In this document: positions 55,088 through 62,288 of the stretch, piece by piece
Numbering within the stretch: the first letter of the stretch is position 1
Layout of the letters: the number at the start of each line of letters is the position of its first letter
Assembly: GCA_910575545.1 (NCBI GenBank)
Contig: CAJTFH010000005.1
Coordinates: forward strand, 62,001 to 126,000
DNA from: Bacteroidales bacterium
GTDB lineage: Bacteria; Bacteroidota; Bacteroidia; Bacteroidales; Muribaculaceae
Length of the DNA: 64,000 nt
Reading direction: 5' to 3'
Translations under genes and position numbers: made by a program
Notes under the pieces: model-generated
Seen by the model: only the letters and a program-made list of their open reading frames with translations
The model's database searches: none
Told to the model about the DNA's origin: nothing

Positions 55088-57685
55088 CTATCGCATTATC
55101 GATGCTGCCGCCGAGCCGCAGGTGGTTGAGACGGCCACGAAGTAGGGGCCTGCGCCCAGGTGGTTGATGTCAACTGTAACAGTGCCTGTGAGTCCTTCCT
55201 GGCCGAAAGCCACAGGGCGTCCCTGCGGGTCGAACACAGTGAGCGCTTTAAGCGTGGCGTCGGGGGGAAGGGTGGCGGTGACAATCCCCATGGCACAGGT
55301 GATGCCGATATTGGCCTCTGTGGCAGTTGCTGGTATAGGGCTTATGGCCGAGCTTGGGCCTCGGTCGGCATTCTCTATATCCCATGCGGGATCCCACCTC
55401 ACATTGTCGTTTTTCGGGCCCCAGGTGGTTTCAAGAAGGTTGTATTCCTGCGGGCCGATTGAGCCGGCCTGATTGCAGTTTGTGGCGTAGTGGTTGAATA
55501 CGGCCACGAACTCATTCGACATGCTCCATGAGCTGGCGCTGTCGAATGTGCCCATCACGTGGATGGTTTTCACTGTGCCGTTGCCGGGGATTACCACATC
55601 GTGGTCAGTGCCTTCGTAGTAGTCGCTGGTCATAAGGGTGTACGGCTCAACCATTACCCAGAACATTTTCCCTTCATAGAGCCCTCCGTTGTTTATTACT
55701 TCCGCTTCAAGAATCATGCAGTTTGCGGGCACCTGCCAGTCTTTGGGGATGAATTTGATTTTCTTGGTGAGGGCAAGCTCGGGATCCGGGTCGCGGCCTT
55801 CGATTGAAAGGCCTTCAAGGGTGAAGAATGGCTTTTCGTCGCGGTTGAAGAATGTGATTTCGTAGGCATTGCTGCGGTAGCAGTCAAGTTGCTGTGTGAA
55901 CTCGATGGTTTGTGTGGCTCCGGCAGGGATTGTGACATCAACGTGGGGGGAGGTATACCAATGGCTCATCACTTTGTCGCCCTTGACTTTGAGCTGGAAG
56001 TATAGGCATCCGTCATACATTTCCCCTTCGTTGGTGATTGTTAGGCTGAAGGTGGTGCTTACTCCGCTGTTGAGCTGCTCTGGAGTCCATTTGAGGTTGT
56101 CGACCCGGAGTGAATAGTGCCCCTGGGGGGTGATTGTGGCCTCACCTGCGTCTACTTCAACCTTTAGTGTCGAAACCGCGCCGATAGATGTTGTGAACTT
56201 TCGTGTTTCGTCTTCACCCTCAATCAGGAAGTAGGGTTCGATGGTGTAGGTGCCGTCGGGCAGGTTGGCTGGTATGGTGACGGTTACCGGGTCGTCGAGT
56301 ACCGGGCCGAAACGCAGTTCCCCCGGGTTTTTCTCGCCGAATGAGTCTATCTGTGTGCCGCCGGCATCAATCAGGCGCAGTCCGAATTCTCTTACCGGGG
56401 TTATGCGGTTGGAGATGTTGTAGGCTTCATAAAGGTAAATCGGGAGTGTGCTTCCGCAGGCCACCGTGAGGGGGAGGAAATCGGTGGGTTGGCCGGCTTT
56501 ATCGACTGCCATGAGCTCTTCGGTGAAAAATTCATAGTCGCGCCACTGTGTTGAAGCGTCGCGGTCGGGTCTCATCCCCACAATCATGTCCTGGTGGTAG
56601 TTGAAGCCGTCTTTCATGCTCTGGCCGGTTGTCATGTCGATATAGTCGTAGGCAAGGGCGTTGATGGCGAAGTAGCCGTTTCCGTTTCCATTCCAGCCCC
56701 AGTTTATGTGATAGAAGCCATCTTCGTTATATCCGTCGCAAACGAATGAATGGCCCATCCCCATGCCGGATGTCGCTCCTCCGTAAACCACCGGGAAGCC
56801 GTTGTCAAGCTCGTTGTGGAGCATTTCAATCCACTGTTCTCCGGTGTAGGCGTCGCGCTTGCAGCAATGAATCTGCTTTGAGTAGCCGAAATGGTTTGCA
56901 AGCGCTCCGGCAATCTTTTCGGAGTATGCTCCTGAACCGCCAACCTGGAAGTCCATTTCGACCGAAACGGCGAAGTCGTAGAGCATCGTGGCCACGGCAT
57001 CGATTGTTTCTTCCGATGATGTGTTGTCGAGCGTTTCGGCCATTTTGTCCCACCGGTATGTTGTTTTTGAGAAATCCTGGGAAATCTGGAGTTTATGGGT
57101 GGTTGTGGTGTAGCTGTGTGAGCCGGTGCCGCTTGCCGGCCATTGGTGTGAATACATTACCTGGCCTACGGCTGTGGCCACGCAGCCGATAGGATAGGAG
57201 GATGAAGGGGCTTTGCGGTTGTAGTATGGCTGCTGGCCCCAGTGGATGTTGCCAAGCAGGGGTTCTACTGATGCGCCCGGGGATTTGGCCTGCACTTTTA
57301 TGGGGGCTGCACCGGGATGAGAGTTGAGATAATCGATTGCGCGTCCGGCCTGGTCGAGCCATGCACGCATGTTGTCGGGCATTTCGTCGGGAGTGCCGTT
57401 ATTGCTGTAGCCGAGCACTTCGGTGCCGAGCGCGTCATCGCCGGCGACAATCACGTAGCCCGGCATGCTGTTGCGTGTCATCAGGTAGCACGCTGTTGCA
57501 TTGCCTGCCGGTGTGAGCCGTTTTTCGGCGATTCTAAACGATGGTGAACCTCCCATTGCGCGCAGCATTTTCTGCGACGATGGGGCGTTGACTATTTCCA
57601 GGGCCTTCTCCGGAGTGACGGGAGCGGCGTATGATGCCATTGTTGCTGCTGCACCGAGGGCAGCGAGAATATGTTTTGCTTTCAT
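55088..57685 (-). CDS. C10 (streptopain-like) secreted cysteine peptidase
   Basis: 865 residues with a signal peptide (about 1-20). A Spi-like propeptide (about 22-130) is followed by the C10 domain with catalytic Cys168 in SYPIGCVATAVGQVM and His312 in GMGHSFVCDGYN, then FYHINWGWNGNGNGYF. The C-terminal half (about 380-780) is made of Ig-like modules (two of them share YDGCLYFQLKVKG / YEGKMFWVMVEP strands), and the end carries a weaker sorting-like tail (LTVFDPQGRPVA ... GAGPYFVAVS). This build is close to surface or secreted C10 proteases of Bacteroidota. It lies 13 bp after one adhesin-like gene and 40 bp before another. It is a second, unlinked C10 enzyme beside the giant one at 5495. Confidence 0.88.
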   Translation of the reverse strand: MKAKHILAALGAAATMASYAAPVTPEKALEIVNAPSSQKMLRAMGGSPSFRIAEKRLTPAGNATACYLMTRNSMPGYVIVAGDDALGTEVLGYSNNGTPDEMPDNMRAWLDQAGRAIDYLNSHPGAAPIKVQAKSPGASVEPLLGNIHWGQQPYYNRKAPSSSYPIGCVATAVGQVMYSHQWPASGTGSHSYTTTTHKLQISQDFSKTTYRWDKMAETLDNTSSEETIDAVATMLYDFAVSVEMDFQVGGSGAYSEKIAGALANHFGYSKQIHCCKRDAYTGEQWIEMLHNELDNGFPVVYGGATSGMGMGHSFVCDGYNEDGFYHINWGWNGNGNGYFAINALAYDYIDMTTGQSMKDGFNYHQDMIVGMRPDRDASTQWRDYEFFTEELMAVDKAGQPTDFLPLTVACGSTLPIYLYEAYNISNRITPVREFGLRLIDAGGTQIDSFGEKNPGELRFGPVLDDPVTVTIPANLPDGTYTIEPYFLIEGEDETRKFTTSIGAVSTLKVEVDAGEATITPQGHYSLRVDNLKWTPEQLNSGVSTTFSLTITNEGEMYDGCLYFQLKVKGDKVMSHWYTSPHVDVTIPAGATQTIEFTQQLDCYRSNAYEITFFNRDEKPFFTLEGLSIEGRDPDPELALTKKIKFIPKDWQVPANCMILEAEVINNGGLYEGKMFWVMVEPYTLMTSDYYEGTDHDVVIPGNGTVKTIHVMGTFDSASSWSMSNEFVAVFNHYATNCNQAGSIGPQEYNLLETTWGPKNDNVRWDPAWDIENADRGPSSAISPIPATATEANIGITCAMGIVTATLPPDATLKALTVFDPQGRPVAFGQEGLTGTVTVDINHLGAGPYFVAVSTTCGSAAASIMR

Positions 57686-57698
57686 GGGGGTGGTGGGG

Positions 57699-60017
57699 TT
57701 ATTTGATTACGAATTTCCGTCCGTTGGCGATATATATGCCTGGGGGGAGACCGGCATTTTCGACCGAGGTGACTCCGCGAAGCACCGCTGTACCCAAAAG
57801 GTTGTAGACATCGAAGCCGGAGACAGCGGTGTCGGACTCGCAGAGGTCAATCGAAGCCTGTGCGGACTCGATTTCAACAGGTGTTGATTCAGCGCCATCT
57901 GCATAAACGGCGGTAACGGCGTAGGTAACGGCAGAGGGTTCTGCGTCGAAGCAGCCGGGTTCCTCTGTGGTTGTAAGAAGGGTGCCGTCGGCATACACGT
58001 TATAGCTCAAAGGGGTGCCGCCGGCAATGAATGAGAAGTCGTCGAGGCGTAGCATGCAACCTTCCCCTCCGGGTGTGGTATGATGGATGGCGAAGTATCT
58101 GGCTCCTTCTGGGATGGCGAACTCGATTTTGGTGTAGTAATGGCTGTCAACTATCACTTTGTTTGAAATTGAGCCTGCATAGCAGTATCCTTTGAAGTCG
58201 GCGGGAGCGTTTCCGGTGGTTGAATACATTATATAGAATGACTCATCTGTTTCGTCGAACTTCCCCCACCAGTCATTGTAGGCCATGGTGCTTGCGGCGT
58301 GGAATGATCCGGTGTGGGCTTCTCCCGAAAGTTCCGGCGAGATCAGCCATGCGTCGGAGGCGGCGTATGTGGCGCCTTCGTCGGGGTCGTCAAGCACGCC
58401 GAAGGGCGCTCCGAGATATGAGCGGCCGGTCTTGGCATCGTTGGGTTCGCCAATCTCTTCGGGTGTCATGACTTTGAATGCGAACTGTGTGTTCTGGCCG
58501 GGGTAGTCGCTGACAGCGTAGACTCCGCCGTGGAAGGCAAGGTCATTGTCGACGGTTTTCCATTCGCCGAATTCTGTGGCCCAGGGGGTGTAGTTTTCGA
58601 AGCCGTCGGTGACTGTCTTTCGGTTTCCGGTGGGAGCTTCCCACTCTAACGAAATCTCGTTGCTTGTGGAGCGGAAGGCTCTGAGTGATTCAACCGGGCC
58701 GCGCCATGTCTGTCCGAGGGTTACGTTATGGGTTGCGTTGTTGTTGCCGGGGCGCTCGTCGCCGTCAATCGTCAGCTCCGCAGTGATTTCGATGTCGGAG
58801 TCCTGCATCAGAGCACTGGTGGGAATCTCAATGGGGAGCATTCCTGTGGCAAGGGAGCCGAGGGTGTTCTGCAGTTTTCCGCTTATTATCGTTTTGCCGT
58901 TGGCTGCAACGTTGACGTTGATGTCGGGGGTTGTGTGTAGTGAATTGTTGATGATTTTGAGGTGGCCTGAGATGGTCTGGCCTTTGAGCACTTGTGTTGG
59001 GAGGGTCAGCTCGGCCGCAACATCGTTTTTTTTGTTGTCGATTACCTGGATGGCGTCAAGTGCCACCAATGCTCCGTCTGTTCCGAAATCTTCGTTGGAG
59101 ATGAAGTTAAACGAAAGAGTGCAGTAGCGGTGCTGTTTATAAGCCGTGAGGTCAACGATTTCCGCTTTCCAGTAGGCTGCGGCGGTGCCGTTGTTTATGT
59201 TTTGAAACACTTGGGCTGATGTGCCGTCGGGGAATGAGGCAACTACTGTCAGTGATATGTTTTGAGTCGGGCGATAGTAGCGTGTGAATACGAGGTAGGG
59301 CGAACCTGTCAGGGAGATTTTTCCAGTGTGGAGATTGATGTAGTCGCCCTGGTTGTTTGCACGGAAGGCAAACAAGCCGTTGTCACCGTCGACCGATGTA
59401 AGTCCTGAGGCATCGGTTAGAAGTCCCCATTGTTGGTCGGAGGTGCGTTCAGTCCAGAAAAATTTATCGGTAGACCCGTTGCGGAAGCTTTCGGCCCATG
59501 GAAGGGGTGCCACGGGGCCTACGGTGAGCACCGGCGATGCTGAAATCTGGCTCTCCTGCCCGTTTGTCACAGCGGTTACACCGAACAGTGTTATTGCGTC
59601 GCTGCCTGAATCTGTGTCACGGATGATGTCGAATGAGGTTGTTGTGGCTGTGCCGAGCAGTTCGGCACCCGATGTGGTGGCTCCTGCTTCGTAAATCTTG
59701 TACTCAGAAGCATCGTTTACGGCGTTCCATTTCAGTGTGACCTTATTGCCGAAATCATTGTAGGTTACGTTGGCCGGGGCTGCCGTGTTGGCTTCTGCAT
59801 TCGCTTGACCCCGTTTTGCAGAGTTTTGGGCGAAAGATACGGGCGGTCTCAAACCTCCCTGTTTGCAATGAATGATGGATGCATTTGTTGCATTTGCAAC
59901 TGTCATTCCGCCGGGGATTCCGTAAACTTTTCCGAAATCTGTGGCATTGGCGGTAAACTGCGATGCGACAAGCATCGCGGCTGCCGTTAGCGGCATAATG
60001 AACGCACTCTTATTCAT
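57699..60017 (-). CDS. Secreted protein with two cleaved-adhesin-type domains
   Basis: 772 residues with a signal peptide (about 1-25). A fibronectin-III-like domain (about 78-165, APANVTYNDFGNKVTLKWNAV) precedes a choice-of-anchor-J/cleaved-adhesin domain (about 175-325), a CARDB-like domain (about 335-430), a second fibronectin domain (SNEISLEWEAPTG near 455) and a second, fuller cleaved-adhesin domain (about 475-665, YAASDAWLISPELSGE, RYFAIHHTTPGGEGCMLRLDDFSFI). The tail is GFDVYNLLGTAV ... PPGIYIANGRKFVIK. These domains are known from gingipain-linked haemagglutinin regions. It is the first gene of the operon with the C10 peptidase and has a well-formed promoter. Confidence 0.75.
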   Translation of the reverse strand: MNKSAFIMPLTAAAMLVASQFTANATDFGKVYGIPGGMTVANATNASIIHCKQGGLRPPVSFAQNSAKRGQANAEANTAAPANVTYNDFGNKVTLKWNAVNDASEYKIYEAGATTSGAELLGTATTTSFDIIRDTDSGSDAITLFGVTAVTNGQESQISASPVLTVGPVAPLPWAESFRNGSTDKFFWTERTSDQQWGLLTDASGLTSVDGDNGLFAFRANNQGDYINLHTGKISLTGSPYLVFTRYYRPTQNISLTVVASFPDGTSAQVFQNINNGTAAAYWKAEIVDLTAYKQHRYCTLSFNFISNEDFGTDGALVALDAIQVIDNKKNDVAAELTLPTQVLKGQTISGHLKIINNSLHTTPDINVNVAANGKTIISGKLQNTLGSLATGMLPIEIPTSALMQDSDIEITAELTIDGDERPGNNNATHNVTLGQTWRGPVESLRAFRSTSNEISLEWEAPTGNRKTVTDGFENYTPWATEFGEWKTVDNDLAFHGGVYAVSDYPGQNTQFAFKVMTPEEIGEPNDAKTGRSYLGAPFGVLDDPDEGATYAASDAWLISPELSGEAHTGSFHAASTMAYNDWWGKFDETDESFYIMYSTTGNAPADFKGYCYAGSISNKVIVDSHYYTKIEFAIPEGARYFAIHHTTPGGEGCMLRLDDFSFIAGGTPLSYNVYADGTLLTTTEEPGCFDAEPSAVTYAVTAVYADGAESTPVEIESAQASIDLCESDTAVSGFDVYNLLGTAVLRGVTSVENAGLPPGIYIANGRKFVIK

Positions 60018-60076
60018 AATTGCTTGTATTTAAGGAAAAAAGATGTTAAGCAAAAGTTGCGATAACTGGTGATTCG

Positions 60077-60107
60077 CAAAAGTATGTAAAATGCAAGCGG
60101 AGTGCAA
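60077..60107 (-). promoter_or_regulatory. Promoter of the adhesin-C10 operon
   Basis: On the minus strand TTG (60105-60107), 20-bp spacer, TACTTTTG (60077-60084), 59 bp before the start codon. Confidence 0.65.
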
Positions 60108-60385
60108 TATAAATAATGTTAATACGAGTTAAATGTCGCTGTATTTGGTTGTGATGTCTCTTTTTGGTGATTAAGGTGGGTTTTGTGTGGCAAAGTGTCG
60201 GCGGTATGTCGGATTTTTTCGTACACTTGCCAATTGTCGGACGAGTTGTCATAATATTGGCGCATATAATCTTTATCCCTCGAAGATTCACCCGTTCCGG
60301 TTGAGTCGGGTCAATGTAAAAAAGTGGTTGTTAAAGTGGCCCGGGGTTTGCAGCTGTCCCCCCCAATTTTTTTGTGGCATAAAAA

Positions 60386-60555
60386 GAGGGTGTGTCATAA
60401 TGGCTCATCTGGGTCGTCGCCCGAGGGCTTCGGGTTCGGTCATTGACCTTAGTCAACTCCCTTCACCCTCACCCTCAGGCTCCTACCATCTGAACCATTC
60501 TGACAGCACCCTCTCCATCCGGATGCAAAAAAGGCGTTGGTCGAATTTCGACACA
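60386..60555. repeat. 170-bp repeat, copy B
   Basis: Identical to 2046-2215. Here the flank completes a perfect terminator-like hairpin: GGCGTTG (60534-60540) pairs with CAACGCC (60554-60560) around TCGAATTTCGA, next to a run of six A, so on the minus strand it reads as stem plus TTTTTT. The copy sits in the 825-bp divergent gap 60018-60842, which otherwise contains promoters and no gene that I can support. Confidence 0.85.
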
Positions 60556-60746
60556 ACGCCTAGATTGACGGTTTGTATCGGTGGGCCTGCTTGGAGTTGT
60601 AAATCTGAATCTCGTTGAATCTGCTTGAATATCAACTCTCACTGGTATTGTTGTTGTAATTTTTGATAATCAGAGTATTAATAATAGAAATCAAGACTTG
60701 TTGCTGCACCTTGTATGTCAACGCGGCGCAAGTAGTGGCAAAGGAT

Positions 60747-60780
60747 GTGGACAAAACGTGGACAAATTTTGCTAAATTTG
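60747..60780 (+). promoter_or_regulatory. Probable promoter region of the LuxR-type regulator
   Basis: TAAATTTG at 60773-60780 fits the -7 consensus. Upstream are two direct repeats GTGGACAAA (60747-60755 and 60758-60766) with an 11-bp period, about one helical turn, where a -33 element or activator site would lie. Confidence 0.4.
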
Positions 60781-60842
60781 TACCTGTAATCAAAACCTCT
60801 CTCAATATGGCTGCTATATTCTGCATTATCCGCACTTTTGAG

Positions 60843-61601
60843 ATGACTAAAAACCTCGATGAATTCTTCATACCCGATAACGAGGTCAGGCTCCCCGACG
60901 AGCTTGATTACAGCCGTGTGGATGAGTATATCCGCTCGGCTGAGGCGTTTTCGCGCTCGTCTTATCAGAGCGTCTATATCATCGACTATTTCAGGCAGAA
61001 CTTCCTGTATGTATCGCCCAATCCGATGTTTCTGTGCGGACTGTCGCCGGAACAGATGAAGGAGTTGGGCTATCGTTTCTATCTCGGCTATGTGCCGGAA
61101 GATGAGCAGCCGATGCTTCTGACTCTCAATAAAGCCGGATTCGCTTTCTACAACGACATACCGGCCGATGAGCGTAAGGACTGGTATATCTCCTACGACT
61201 TCCATATTCTCAATGAGGGAAAGAAAATCCTTGTCAACCATAAGCTGACGCCGCTTGCCCTCACCTCCGACGGCAGGATATGGCTTGCGCTGTGTGTCGT
61301 GTCGGCGGCCACACATACCGATGCCGGTCATATCGAGATGCACCGGACAGGCACATCGGAGTTCTTTGAATACAATATCTGCTCCCGTCGCTGGAACAGA
61401 CGGCAGATGCCAACGCTATCTGACGGAGAGAAGTCGGTGCTGACATTATCCATTCAGGGCTATACCATGTCGGAGATTGCCGACAAAATATGTCTATCGC
61501 CCGACACCATAAAGAAATACCGCAAGCGGATATTTGAGAAACTCGATGTACGCAACATCTCCGAAGCAATAGTGGCGGCGACCAACAACAAGCTACTCTA
61601 A
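60843..61601 (+). CDS. PAS-like sensor with LuxR-type HTH, transcription regulator
   Basis: 252 residues with the start put at 60843 (MTKNLDEFFIPDN); Met at 60807 is an alternative, and the longer frame from 60663 would include the promoter. Residues about 30-165 look like a PAS-type sensor (YQSVYIIDYFRQNFLYVSPNPMF; LGYVPEDEQPML). Residues about 190-250 are a LuxR-type HTH (LSDGEKSVLTLSIQGYTMSEIA, then LSPDTIKKYRKRIFEKL). There is no receiver domain, so it probably senses a ligand or redox state through the PAS region. It converges on and overlaps the next gene by nine bases at their ends. It may act on the palindromic divergent promoter at 62147-62260, which is inference from position. Confidence 0.8.
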   Translation: MTKNLDEFFIPDNEVRLPDELDYSRVDEYIRSAEAFSRSSYQSVYIIDYFRQNFLYVSPNPMFLCGLSPEQMKELGYRFYLGYVPEDEQPMLLTLNKAGFAFYNDIPADERKDWYISYDFHILNEGKKILVNHKLTPLALTSDGRIWLALCVVSAATHTDAGHIEMHRTGTSEFFEYNICSRRWNRRQMPTLSDGEKSVLTLSIQGYTMSEIADKICLSPDTIKKYRKRIFEKLDVRNISEAIVAATNNKLL

Positions 61602-62126
61602 ATTATTGCAGAGATAGAATCTCGGAAAATGCTTCACCTCGCGTCCGACTGCGATGTTGGCGGCTATCCGTGAGCAGATATGCGCCGCTGTCCGTTGTGC
61701 CGCCTCGCTCGTCTTGCCCTCTCTTATCGCTGGCAGATTGGACTGTAACCAGTCGCAACCCTCCATATTCCAAAAGGCGCAGTATCCGGCCATATACTCG
61801 GCAGCCCATAGGCGCGCATTTGCGTTGCCGTGCAATTCGTTGTCATCACCCGGCATCACTACGATTGCACCGGCTCCGTCAACAAAATCAAAAGGATATA
61901 TTATAGGTATGGCGGCATTACCCTTGACATGGGTACAGGCTTCGCCCGCATACTCGGCTACCATATCTACGGGTCCAATTTCCATGTGGACATCGTTCCC
62001 CGACACAATATTTATAGACCTGAAACCGGACCTGTAAAGTTCGGCCTTTACATTGTCGATAAAATCCGATGCGCCGATAATCATCACCCGGCAGTCTGCG
62101 ATAAGGCGTTTTTCCTCACTTGTCAT
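61593..62126 (-). CDS. Small protein with Rossmann-like start, unknown function
   Basis: 177 residues with the start set at 62126 (MTSEEKRLIADCRVMIIG); the longer frame from 62222 translates the palindromic operator and is unlikely. Residues about 10-40 (CRVMIIGASDFIDNVKAELYRSGFRSINIVSGND) resemble the nucleotide-binding start of ThiF/MoeB/HesA (E1-like) proteins, but the usual glycine-rich loop is degenerate. The rest (HGNANARLWAAEYMAGYCAFWNMEG) matches nothing I know; a later AAQRTAAHICSRIAANIAVG helix is clear. It lacks a signal peptide. It is divergent from the outer-membrane receptor gene and shares its symmetrical control region. Confidence 0.55.
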   Translation of the reverse strand: MTSEEKRLIADCRVMIIGASDFIDNVKAELYRSGFRSINIVSGNDVHMEIGPVDMVAEYAGEACTHVKGNAAIPIIYPFDFVDGAGAIVVMPGDDNELHGNANARLWAAEYMAGYCAFWNMEGCDWLQSNLPAIREGKTSEAAQRTAAHICSRIAANIAVGREVKHFPRFYLCNNLE

Positions 62127-62146
62127 ATTAGTTGGTTTTTCCTCTG

Positions 62147-62260
62147 TAAAATTATAGCTATCCCAATCTCTATGCCATACCCAAATGGGTACGTTTTCAC
62201 TTCGAACTGCAGTAGTACCCATTTGGGTATGGCATGGAATTTATAGTGACTGTAATTTTG
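62147..62260. promoter_or_regulatory. Symmetrical divergent promoter with a 21-bp inverted repeat
   Basis: Arms 62172-62192 and 62215-62235 are perfect inverted copies, each holding the near-palindrome TACCCA-AA-TGGGTA, separated by 22 bp. The plus-strand -7 TAATTTTG (62253-62260) starts 17 bp after the right arm. The minus-strand -7-like TAATTTTA (62154-62147) starts 17 bp after the left arm. The arms therefore cover the -33 region of both promoters and probably form a shared operator. Confidence 0.75.
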
Positions 62261-62288
62261 CGTCAGAAATCATAAAACTGACACGAAT

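Noticed and set aside
62127-62222. A longer N-terminus for the small Rossmann-like protein starting at 62222.
   Set aside because: It would translate the palindromic operator and promoter; the Met at 62126 gives a normal N-terminus after the promoter.
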